Source: Clostridia bacterium
GTDB taxonomy: Bacteria > Bacillota > Clostridia > UBA1381 > UMGS1253
DNA length: 7,373 bases
Assembly: GCA_017411585.1 (NCBI GenBank)
Contig: JAFQPV010000309.1
Span: 1-7,373, forward strand
Direction: 5' to 3'
The notes below the pieces were generated by a model. That model ran no database searches and had not been told where the DNA came from. It saw only the letters and a program-made list of their open reading frames with translations. Each line of letters opens with the position of its first letter. Position 1 is the first letter of the stretch. Below, piece after piece: positions 1 through 5,566 of the stretch. The translations under genes and the position numbers were made by a program.

Positions 1-1235
1 AAAAAAACAATTTAGAAACCACATTTCCACTGGACAGAAAGCGCAAAAAGGATTATACTGAAAGTAACCAAGTAAGGCTACAGTTAGGTGCTTTTGACGA
101 TGATGCGGTGGCAGATGCAGCGGTGAATTACCTTTACGACAAAGGGAATCAAAGCAAAACGCAAGCTTTTTTGCAAAACAACGGTTTTCCGTCGGCGCAG
201 GACAGAGCGTTTAACGAGCAGTTGTATGGTGCGCAGGAAGAACAAAGGTGGATGCGTGATTTTCTGAAAAACAGAACGTATGCCATTATGACACCTACGC
301 TTCCAAATGAAAATGACCGCGCATTTTTGCACGGTCTTATGGGCGAAAAAGAAGGAGAACGCGATTATCAGAAGCAGATAAACGATGCAAATCGTGCACA
401 AAGTGACTTGCTAAGCACTTTCCGTGACACACAGTTTGAGAGTAGCTTAAAGCCGTCTGTACCCAAAAGGGAAGCTTTGCCAGAGATAAAGCTTGAAACG
501 GATGATATTTTTCAAAAGACAAATGAAGCCGAACATCTTGCTGTCTTCAAACCGATTCAAAAGGATAATACAGCACAAACTTTTGAGGATAAAAAGTTTC
601 CATCGGGTATAAAAAACAGTTTCGATGCGTTTGAGGTGGTTAATCCGATGCGGCAGGTGGCGCTAAATAAGGCTAAAGGGAAAAGTGCAACTCAAAGTAC
701 TGGTGAGGTTTATTATGAAGGGAATAGAGGCTGTATTAATGGGCAAGGCAGCAATCCTGGGGTCAAAGATTTGTATTATGGAAAGGACACCATTGCTAAT
801 AATGGGTGTGAATTGTTGGCTGTTTATAATGCAATGACTTTAAAGGATAAGAAACCGAAGTTTAAAGAATTGATTAAAGTTGCAGAAACAACAAACGGCG
901 TTATGTGGTTCGATGGACGATTTGGTAGCCATCCAGACCAATTAGGAAAACTTTTTGATCATTATGGAATAGGATACACGTCTACGACTCAAAAGGATAA
1001 GTTCAATAATCTTTTGGAAGATGGCGGTATATATGTTATATCGACTTGGAATCCGGGTGCGCTTACGATTCACACGGTGGCATTTTCGTGTGATAGTGAG
1101 AATAATATCATTGTGTACAATAGATATAATACTGCTGTAAAACCATATAAGTATGAGTCTACCGGACAACAAACGGGCTTGGATTTATTTTTAAAAGAAT
1201 GCGGAAAAGAAATTATTATGTATAAACTTAAATAG
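1..1235 (+). CDS. Large repeat-containing protein with C-terminal papain/C39-like cysteine peptidase domain (5' partial), possible polymorphic toxin
   Basis: The frame is open from the left edge (first full codon at base 3), so the GTG at 108 is not the start and the N-terminus lies outside the window. Of the 410 visible residues, about 35-125 are hydrophilic helical repeats: DRAF at 67-70 recurs at 105-108, each followed by a similar Glu-rich stretch, and a weaker copy precedes them. A polar linker leads to a C-terminal domain (about 235-410) with NNGCELLAVYNAM around Cys269, IHTVAF around His357 and an IIVYN strand ending at Asn373. That order (Cys at a helix start, His, then Asn/Asp on a strand) fits papain/C39-like peptidases; such domains are known as toxin tips in polymorphic toxins. 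No signal peptide or delivery domain is visible. Toxin function is inference; a phage or mobile-element structural protein with a peptidase tail is the alternative. The stop is TAG, 20 bases before the next gene. Confidence 0.72.
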   Translation, partial: KNNLETTFPLDRKRKKDYTESNQVRLQLGAFDDDAVADAAVNYLYDKGNQSKTQAFLQNNGFPSAQDRAFNEQLYGAQEEQRWMRDFLKNRTYAIMTPTLPNENDRAFLHGLMGEKEGERDYQKQINDANRAQSDLLSTFRDTQFESSLKPSVPKREALPEIKLETDDIFQKTNEAEHLAVFKPIQKDNTAQTFEDKKFPSGIKNSFDAFEVVNPMRQVALNKAKGKSATQSTGEVYYEGNRGCINGQGSNPGVKDLYYGKDTIANNGCELLAVYNAMTLKDKKPKFKELIKVAETTNGVMWFDGRFGSHPDQLGKLFDHYGIGYTSTTQKDKFNNLLEDGGIYVISTWNPGALTIHTVAFSCDSENNIIVYNRYNTAVKPYKYESTGQQTGLDLFLKECGKEIIMYKLK

Positions 1236-1247
1236 ACTTACGAAAGT

Positions 1248-1254
1248 AGGGGAG
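1248..1254 (+). promoter_or_regulatory. Ribosome binding site with two adjacent ATG starts
   Basis: AGGGGAG lies 1 base before ATG 1256 and 4 bases before ATG 1259. The second ATG is the more likely initiation codon; the difference is one residue. Confidence 0.5.
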
Positions 1255-1255
1255 T

Positions 1256-1726
1256 ATGATGAAAAAATGGATTTGGATACTACTGCCGATAATTATCATA
1301 GGATTGCTTGTTTATTTTATTGCAACAATTAATGTTTATACCGGAAGTAGCTCTTCGTTCTTTTATTCCGCATTTGAAGAAAAACACAGTGAATGGGAAT
1401 GCAAGAAGTTTAACTTGAGGGCAACTGTTCCTCCGCATGATGAGTGTGCATTGGTCAAAATCGAAGATTGCAATACAGGGGAAATATATATACTCCTCGC
1501 GTTGGGAGATTTTAAGGGAGAGTTGTATCGTTTTCCGAAAGATGCAACCATTCCTGCGCAATTACAAGCTTTAGATGAAATGATGGGCGAACGGCTATGT
1601 GTCGTGAGCGTCAAGCACAAACGATGGTTTGAAACAGTATATGAATTGGATTTGTATGGTGTCGATAAAAAGTGTTGGTACATGCCCGGAACAAGCACGA
1701 TCCGGTTTCGGAGAGTGAAAGATTAA
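1256..1726 (+). CDS. Small protein with one N-terminal transmembrane segment; candidate immunity or partner protein
   Basis: I do not recognise the family. The product is 156 residues from ATG 1256, or 155 from the adjacent ATG 1259. The second start is better spaced from the AGGGGAG site at 1248-1254 (4 bases instead of 1). Residues 3-24 (Met-Met-Lys-Lys, then Trp/Ile/Leu-rich) form a membrane anchor or uncleaved signal. The remaining 130 or so residues would then lie outside the membrane and contain five cysteines (49, 64, 72, 115, 140) and alternating beta-like stretches. No lipobox is evident. The gene begins 20 bases after the peptidase-domain gene and is followed at once by a terminator, so the two are very likely cotranscribed. 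Position and size fit an immunity protein for an upstream toxin, but this is guilt by association only. Confidence 0.7.
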   Translation: MMKKWIWILLPIIIIGLLVYFIATINVYTGSSSSFFYSAFEEKHSEWECKKFNLRATVPPHDECALVKIEDCNTGEIYILLALGDFKGELYRFPKDATIPAQLQALDEMMGERLCVVSVKHKRWFETVYELDLYGVDKKCWYMPGTSTIRFRRVKD

Positions 1727-1769
1727 GCAGAGAGGGGCGGCTTTTTAGCTGCTCCTTTTCTGCGGTTTT
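1727..1769 (+). terminator. Intrinsic terminator after the membrane-anchored protein gene
   Basis: The left arm 1727-1741 (GCAGAGAGGGGCGGC) pairs with 1748-1763 around a TTTTTA loop. The stem is about 15 pairs with three G-T pairs and one bulged T in the right arm. T-runs lie inside the right arm (1756-1759) and just after it (1766-1769). It begins immediately after the TAA at 1724-1726, so it closes the left-hand transcription unit. Confidence 0.75.
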
Positions 1770-1869
1770 GCAAAGGGAAAGCTTATATTATTGTGTCTAA
1801 GAGCAGACCGGTAGGTGCGTATAATAAGAGCGGCGTATACCATATTGTTTTTGAGGCATCAATCGTATG

Positions 1870-1921
1870 AATATTTAAAAATGAACCAATCCCTGAAAAA
1901 TATTTAAAAAATTTCATTTTT
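1870..1921. repeat. AT-rich repeats between the accessory locus and rsmD
   Basis: The 12-base sequence AATATTTAAAAA occurs at 1870-1881 and again at 1899-1910, 29 bases apart. Overlapping this is an exact 9-base inverted repeat, AAAAATGAA at 1877-1885 and TTCATTTTT at 1913-1921. The rest of 1770-1935 shows no convincing gene. The repeats could be a protein-binding region or only low-complexity AT-rich DNA upstream of a promoter. The sequence is seen directly; no function is established. Confidence 0.45.
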
Positions 1922-1935
1922 CTTTGCGTTATGTA

Positions 1936-1964
1936 TTGACTTTTTTGATTTTATATGTAAAAAT
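1936..1964 (+). promoter_or_regulatory. Possible promoter of rsmD
   Basis: TTGACT at 1936-1941 is a good -35 element. Seventeen bases further is a poor -10, AAAAAT at 1959-1964, preceded by TGT as in extended -10 promoters. Transcription would start near 1971, almost on the ribosome binding site, so either the leader is very short or the true -10 lies elsewhere. The gene needs its own promoter because a terminator stands upstream. Confidence 0.35.
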
Positions 1965-1969
1965 AAATA

Positions 1970-1976
1970 GGGGTGA
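1970..1976 (+). promoter_or_regulatory. Ribosome binding site that favours a TTG start for rsmD
   Basis: GGGGTGA can pair with the 16S rRNA 3' end (one G-U pair) and lies 5 bases before TTG 1982. It overlaps the alternative GTG at 1973, which has no suitable site of its own upstream. Confidence 0.55.
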
Positions 1977-1981
1977 AACGT

Positions 1982-2524
1982 TTGCGAGTAATAGGCGGAA
2001 ACAAACGCGGTTTGAAGCTGTTCGATTTTGAGGGTGACAGCGTCAGACCTACGACGGACAGAGTCAAGGAAAACATATTTAATATCATCGGTCCGTACAT
2101 TTCCGGGACAAGCGTTCTTGATTTATTTGGCGGTACAGGTGCTCTTTCGGTAGAAGCGCTCAGCCGCGGTGCAGAAAAAGCGACCGTGTGCGATATGGCG
2201 GACAGCTCGCTTGCTTTAATCAAAAAGAATTTGGAAAAGGCAGGCTATAGCGCGCAGGCACAGGTGCTGAAGACGGATGCGATTGCATACATTTCGTCTG
2301 CAGCGCAAAGCTTTGATGTACTGTTTATCGACCCACCGTATAATTCGGATTTGCTCGAGCGTGCGCTTGCAGCGATTGCAAAAAATCCGAAGATTTGCCC
2401 TGAAGGCATTATCGTGTGTGAGCGCGATTACGAAAAAGAATTGCCGCATCTTTCCGGTTTAACGGTTTTGAAAGATAAAAAATACGGCAGAGTGCAGATT
2501 TTGGTCTTGGAAGTCCCCAAGTGA
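1982..2524 (+). CDS. rsmD: 16S rRNA (guanine(966)-N(2))-methyltransferase RsmD
   Basis: RsmD methylates G966 of 16S rRNA in the assembling small subunit, using S-adenosylmethionine. From TTG 1982 the protein has 180 residues, normal for the family, and begins MRVIGGNKRG, the usual RsmD N-terminus (Met-Arg-Val-Ile-x-Gly). A GTG at 1973 would add three residues but lacks a spaced ribosome binding site. Visible motifs are RPTTDRVKENIFNI (22-35), the SAM-binding loop VLDLFGGTGALSVEAL (45-60), an acidic residue after the second strand (Asp71), and the catalytic DPPY (117-120) typical of N2-guanine and N6-adenine methyltransferases. It forms a unit with the coiled-coil gene 47 bases downstream. coaD, the common downstream neighbour in Firmicutes, is missing here. 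Identity is secure; the start is moderately so. Confidence 0.95.
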   Translation: MRVIGGNKRGLKLFDFEGDSVRPTTDRVKENIFNIIGPYISGTSVLDLFGGTGALSVEALSRGAEKATVCDMADSSLALIKKNLEKAGYSAQAQVLKTDAIAYISSAAQSFDVLFIDPPYNSDLLERALAAIAKNPKICPEGIIVCERDYEKELPHLSGLTVLKDKKYGRVQILVLEVPK

Positions 2525-2571
2525 AAGCTGCAAATAAACTTTTGAGAAAATGAGAATGGGGGATATAGAAA

Positions 2572-3012
2572 ATGGAAGTTCTTGAGCTGATTGATATGCT
2601 TGAAGATGTTGTGGATAAGGCTTTTGGTATACCGTTAATCGGTAAGGCAATTATGGACCGCGACGAACTTCTCGATTTGATTGAAGAAATCCGCATTAAC
2701 CTGCCGGATGATTTGAAGCAGGCAAAATGGGTAAAGGATGAGCGCCAGCGTATTTTAGACGATGCTAACAAAGAGGCTGCATCGATTATTAAACTTGCAG
2801 AGGAAAAGATGGCATCCTTGATTGATGACCATGAAATCACACAGCGCGCGTATGCACAGGCAAACGAAATCGTTTCCGGTGCGCAGAACAATGCGCGTGA
2901 AATCCGCATGAGTACAAAGCAGTATGTGGATGATCATATGGCAAACCTGGAATCGAAGCTGGAGAAGATGATTTCGACAGTGCGCGAAAACAGAAGCGAG
3001 CTCAAAAAATAA
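2572..3012 (+). CDS. Conserved coiled-coil protein (DivIVA-like / ATP synthase b-subunit-like), function unknown
   Basis: The protein has 146 residues starting at ATG 2572, with a GGGGGA site at 2558-2563. Residues 1-45 include a short hydrophobic patch (AFGIPLIGKAIMDRDELLDL) and an amphipathic helix. Residues 46-146 are almost wholly charged helix with no glycine-proline breaks except Gly103, predicting a long coiled coil. There is no membrane segment or nucleotide-binding motif. From memory, similar proteins lie near rsmD/coaD in many Clostridia and are labelled 'ATPase' or DivIVA-like because the helix resembles ATP synthase subunit b and DivIVA; no enzyme activity follows from that. A structural or scaffolding role, perhaps in division or envelope organisation, is inference. 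It is the last gene before the terminator at 3025-3074. Confidence 0.85.
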   Translation: MEVLELIDMLEDVVDKAFGIPLIGKAIMDRDELLDLIEEIRINLPDDLKQAKWVKDERQRILDDANKEAASIIKLAEEKMASLIDDHEITQRAYAQANEIVSGAQNNAREIRMSTKQYVDDHMANLESKLEKMISTVRENRSELKK

Positions 3013-3024
3013 GTTGAGTTTTAT

Positions 3025-3074
3025 AAGACCGCATGTGCACGCAGGGGAACTGCTGTGTCCGCGCGGTCTTTTTT
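3025..3074 (+). terminator. Intrinsic terminator after the coiled-coil gene
   Basis: AAGACCGC at 3025-3032 pairs perfectly with GCGGTCTT at 3063-3070, followed by a run of T through 3074. Between the arms an inner hairpin (GCAG 3041-3044 with CTGC 3050-3053, loop GGGAA, extended by CAC with GTG) stacks onto the stem. It starts 12 bases after the stop codon and separates the rsmD unit from the apgM operon. Confidence 0.85.
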
Positions 3075-3107
3075 GCTTCTAATATGCGAAAAAACCTCAT
3101 AAAAAAC

Positions 3108-3136
3108 TTGTAAAAGCTAAATAAATATAGTATAAT
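3108..3136 (+). promoter_or_regulatory. Sigma-A-type promoter of the apgM-ytvI-metG operon
   Basis: TTGTAA at 3108-3113 and a perfect TATAAT at 3131-3136 are separated by 17 bases, in an AT-rich stretch just after a terminator. The expected transcription start is near 3143, giving a leader of about 60 bases. That start makes the upstream ATG at 3146 an unlikely initiation codon. Confidence 0.75.
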
Positions 3137-3146
3137 AATCTAGATA

Positions 3147-3186
3147 TGGCATTTTTGCCAAAATCCTATGTGTTTCTTGGCATTTT
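3147..3186 (+). promoter_or_regulatory. Direct repeats and competing hairpins in the apgM leader
   Basis: TGGCATTTT occurs exactly twice, at 3147-3155 and 3178-3186. GCCA at 3157-3160 lies between them and can pair either back to TGGC 3147-3150 or forward, as TGCCAA 3156-3161, to TTGGCA 3177-3182. The second hairpin ends 5 bases before the ribosome binding site. The stems are short (4 and 6 pairs), so a regulatory role is a guess; an operator made of the two direct repeats is also possible. Confidence 0.35.
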
Positions 3187-3202
3187 AAGGAAGGGAAAAG
3201 AA

Positions 3203-4402
3203 ATGAAATATATTGTAATTCTCGGTGACGGCATGGCGGACACGCCGGTGGAGGCGCTCGGCGGCAAAACACCGCTGGAGGTTGCGAAAAAGCCGGTGAT
3301 GGACAAGCTGGCATCTATGGGCGAGATGGGCATGGTGAAAACTGTGCCGGACGGCACCAGCCCGGGCAGTGACGTGGCAAACTTATCGGTACTTGGCTAC
3401 AATCCGCTGGAGGTATATACAGGGCGTTCACCTTTGGAGGCAGTGTCCATTGGTGTAGCGCTTTCGGATACGGATGTTACATACCGCGTAAATACCGTAA
3501 CGCTTTCGGATGAAGAGGCGTATGAAGATAAAACGATGGTGGACTACTCGAGCGATGAAATCACCTCGGCAGAGGGTGCACAGCTGATGCAGGCAATGAA
3601 CGAAGCCTTTGCAAATGAGCGTATTCATTTTTATGCCGGTACGAGCTATCGAAATCTGATGGTGGAGCACAAGGGTAAAACAGGGTGCACACTTACACCG
3701 CCGCACGACATTTCATCGCGCGTGATTGGCGCGCATCTGCCGAAGGGTGCGGACTACCTTTTGGACATGATGAAGAAAAGCTATGACATCTTAAAGAATC
3801 ATCCGGTAAACCTTGACCGTGTAAAGCGTGGACTTCATCCGGCAAACTCCATTTGGTTTTGGGGCGAGGGAACAAAGCCGGGTGTGACGAACTTTAAAGA
3901 GAAATATGGGGTAGACGGCGCGATGATCAGTGCGGTTGACCTTTTGAAGGGTATCGGCTACAGTGCCGGTATGGAGGTCATTGAAGTTGAAGGCGCAACC
4001 GGTAATGTGGATACCAATTTTGAAGGCAAGGCAAAGGCAGTTTGCGATGCGTTGCTCGGCGGTAAGAATTTTGCATATTTGCACGTTGAGGCGGCAGATG
4101 AATGCGGTCACCGCGGCGAAATGGATAATAAAGTTCTGTCTATTGAGAAATTGGATGCAGCCCTCGGCAGCATCATCGAGTGCATGGAAAAGGCAGGCGA
4201 AAGCTACAGCATTTTGCTTATGCCGGACCATCCGACACCGCTTGCAACGCGCACACATGCATCTGATGCAGTGCCGTATGTGATTTACAGAAGTGATGCC
4301 CCGAAGGAAAAGGGCAATTTGCGCTATACGGAAAAGGATGCACAGAGCACCGGTATATATGAGCCGGTAGGCTACAAGCTGATGGATAAATTTTTGAATT
4401 AA
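3203..4402 (+). CDS. apgM: Cofactor-independent phosphoglycerate mutase, archaeal/ApgM type
   Basis: This enzyme interconverts 3- and 2-phosphoglycerate in glycolysis without 2,3-bisphosphoglycerate; it is a cytoplasmic, metal-dependent member of the alkaline phosphatase superfamily. From ATG 3203 it has 399 residues, the usual length, starting MKYIVILGDGMADTP. AAGGAAGGG at 3187-3195 is 7 bases upstream; the in-frame ATG at 3146 would add 19 unrelated residues and sits almost at the predicted transcription start. Metal and catalytic positions are visible: Asp8, Ser56 in PGSDVANL (probable phosphoryl-accepting serine), His294, Asp299 and His303 in HVEAADECGH, Asp342 and His343 in PDHPTP, and His352 in THASD. 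Some bacterial members carry the label 'proposed homoserine kinase' from gene context; no threonine gene is nearby, so mutase is preferred. It is first in the operon, 30 bases before ytvI. Confidence 0.93.
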   Translation: MKYIVILGDGMADTPVEALGGKTPLEVAKKPVMDKLASMGEMGMVKTVPDGTSPGSDVANLSVLGYNPLEVYTGRSPLEAVSIGVALSDTDVTYRVNTVTLSDEEAYEDKTMVDYSSDEITSAEGAQLMQAMNEAFANERIHFYAGTSYRNLMVEHKGKTGCTLTPPHDISSRVIGAHLPKGADYLLDMMKKSYDILKNHPVNLDRVKRGLHPANSIWFWGEGTKPGVTNFKEKYGVDGAMISAVDLLKGIGYSAGMEVIEVEGATGNVDTNFEGKAKAVCDALLGGKNFAYLHVEAADECGHRGEMDNKVLSIEKLDAALGSIIECMEKAGESYSILLMPDHPTPLATRTHASDAVPYVIYRSDAPKEKGNLRYTEKDAQSTGIYEPVGYKLMDKFLN

Positions 4403-4417
4403 GTATAATGCAATTTT

Positions 4418-4425
4418 AAAGGAGG
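4418..4425 (+). promoter_or_regulatory. Strong ribosome binding site for the GTG start of ytvI
   Basis: AAAGGAGG ends 7 bases before GTG 4433 and fixes that start. TATAAT at 4404-4409 just upstream looks like a -10 element, but no -35 lies at the right distance, so an internal promoter is doubtful. Confidence 0.75.
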
Positions 4426-4432
4426 AAACGGC

Positions 4433-5566
4433 GTGCAAAGCAAAACGTTGAAGGTTTTGACAATCATTGTATGTGTCATATTAATCTGCGGCTTGGCGTA
4501 TTTTGTGATGCCGACACTTTTGGTCGGGCTTGCGCCGTTTGTGATTGCCTATTTTTTAAGCCTCGCGCTAGAGCCGCTGATTCGACTCTTAAATGAAAAA
4601 ATGCGCTTGCCGCGCTCTATTGCAGCGTGCATCTGTACGGTGCTTGCGGTTGGTATCATCGGTGGTTTTTTAACCTGGGTGATTTGGCAGCTGTGGACAC
4701 AGGTGATTGAGCTGGCAGATAAGTGGCCGGAGTTATATGCAGCATCCAGGGATTATTTGACAGAGGCGTTTGCAGGCTGGAGCGGCTATTATGATTCGCT
4801 GTCGCCGCAGGTGCAGTCGTATATTGATTATGGTGTTGAAGAGGCGCGCAGCGGATTAACGTCTTTGATTTCACCGGTGGCAAACCGCTTGGTTGCATTT
4901 GCGAGAGGGCTGGTTGCCGGCGTGCCGTCAGCGATTATTTTTGTAATTGTAACGTTTCTTGCGTGCAATTTTATGTGCTCGGAAAAAAAGAAGCTGCGTG
5001 CGCTGTTTGCGCGTGTTTTCGGGATGAAGGTGCTTACACGCATTTCAAATATTTGGCATGACTTAAAATCCGCACTTGGCGGCTATGTGAAAGCGCAGCT
5101 TTCCATTATGTGTGTCTCTTGTGTGATTTTGTTAATCGGCTTTAGCATCGCCGGTGTGCCGTTTTCGCTGTTGTTGGCATTTGTAGTCGCATTTTTGGAT
5201 GCGCTGCCCGTATTCGGTTCCGGTCTTGTGTTAATCCCGTGGTCGCTTGTATCACTTTTGCAGCAGGATTATGCGACGATGGCGATCATGCTTGTGATGT
5301 ACATCACCATTATCATTACAAGACAGATTTTAGAGCCGAGAATTCTGGGTAAGCAAATCGGCGTGCCGCCGCTTTTGACGCTTATGAGCATGTATATCGG
5401 TCTGAAAACAATCGGTATATTCGGTATGATTGTGGGACCGGTGCTCGTTTTAATTGTAAAAAATCTGTATGTCGGCGGTGTGTTTGACCACTGGCTGAAA
5501 ACAGAGGAAAAGATAGAGAAGAAAGAGGAAAGTAATCCGGAAAAAGAGGTGCAAGACCATGAGTAA
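4433..5566 (+). CDS. ytvI: Sporulation integral membrane protein YtvI, AI-2E transporter superfamily
   Basis: A 377-residue polytopic membrane protein of the AI-2E family exporter/permease group (PF01594). Membrane segments lie roughly at 8-46 (two spans), 62-87, 160-181, 224-240, 243-272, 282-296 and 312-344, with a periplasmic-type insertion at about 90-155. Family signatures are DALPVFGSGLVLIPW (256-270), RQILEPRILGKQIGVPPLLTL (297-317) and GLKTIGIFGMIVGPV (323-337). The DALP motif followed by LIPW points to the YtvI branch, linked to sporulation in Bacillus and Clostridium; the transported substrate and exact role are unknown. The tail after 357 is highly charged (Glu/Lys). Initiation is at GTG with a strong site. 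The last 8 bases overlap metG, whose ribosome binding site lies within this gene, which suggests translational coupling. No sporulation-sigma promoter was seen. Confidence 0.88.
   Translation: MQSKTLKVLTIIVCVILICGLAYFVMPTLLVGLAPFVIAYFLSLALEPLIRLLNEKMRLPRSIAACICTVLAVGIIGGFLTWVIWQLWTQVIELADKWPELYAASRDYLTEAFAGWSGYYDSLSPQVQSYIDYGVEEARSGLTSLISPVANRLVAFARGLVAGVPSAIIFVIVTFLACNFMCSEKKKLRALFARVFGMKVLTRISNIWHDLKSALGGYVKAQLSIMCVSCVILLIGFSIAGVPFSLLLAFVVAFLDALPVFGSGLVLIPWSLVSLLQQDYATMAIMLVMYITIIITRQILEPRILGKQIGVPPLLTLMSMYIGLKTIGIFGMIVGPVLVLIVKNLYVGGVFDHWLKTEEKIEKKEESNPEKEVQDHE
5545..5551 (+). promoter_or_regulatory. Ribosome binding site of metG inside the end of ytvI
   Basis: AGAGGTG lies 7 bases before ATG 5559 and within the last codons of ytvI. 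With the 8-base gene overlap (ATG 5559, ytvI stop 5564-5566), this supports coupled translation of the two genes. Confidence 0.6.

Noticed and set aside
84..401. Minus-strand open frame of 105 codons at the left edge.
   Set aside because: It lies wholly opposite the in-frame peptidase-domain gene, has no ribosome binding site, and its protein is Phe/Arg/Cys-rich as expected for a shadow frame.
2409..2909. Minus-strand open frame of 166 codons opposite rsmD and the coiled-coil gene.
   Set aside because: It spans the gap between two clear + strand genes and is Ser/Ala-rich from antisense reading of Glu/Lys-rich helices; no promoter or ribosome binding site.
3146..3202. Upstream ATG extending ApgM by 19 residues.
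   Set aside because: It lies about 3 bases after the predicted transcription start, has no ribosome binding site, and family members begin at MKYIVILGDG.
4404..4409. Perfect TATAAT between apgM and ytvI as an internal promoter.
   Set aside because: No recognisable -35 at 16-18 bases and no extended -10; AT-rich intergenic DNA produces such hexamers by chance.
3791..4438. Minus-strand open frame of 215 codons opposite apgM.
   Set aside because: It is the longest shadow frame, but the + strand has an intact ApgM with all metal-binding motifs, and the minus product has the Cys/His/Arg-rich look of antisense translation.
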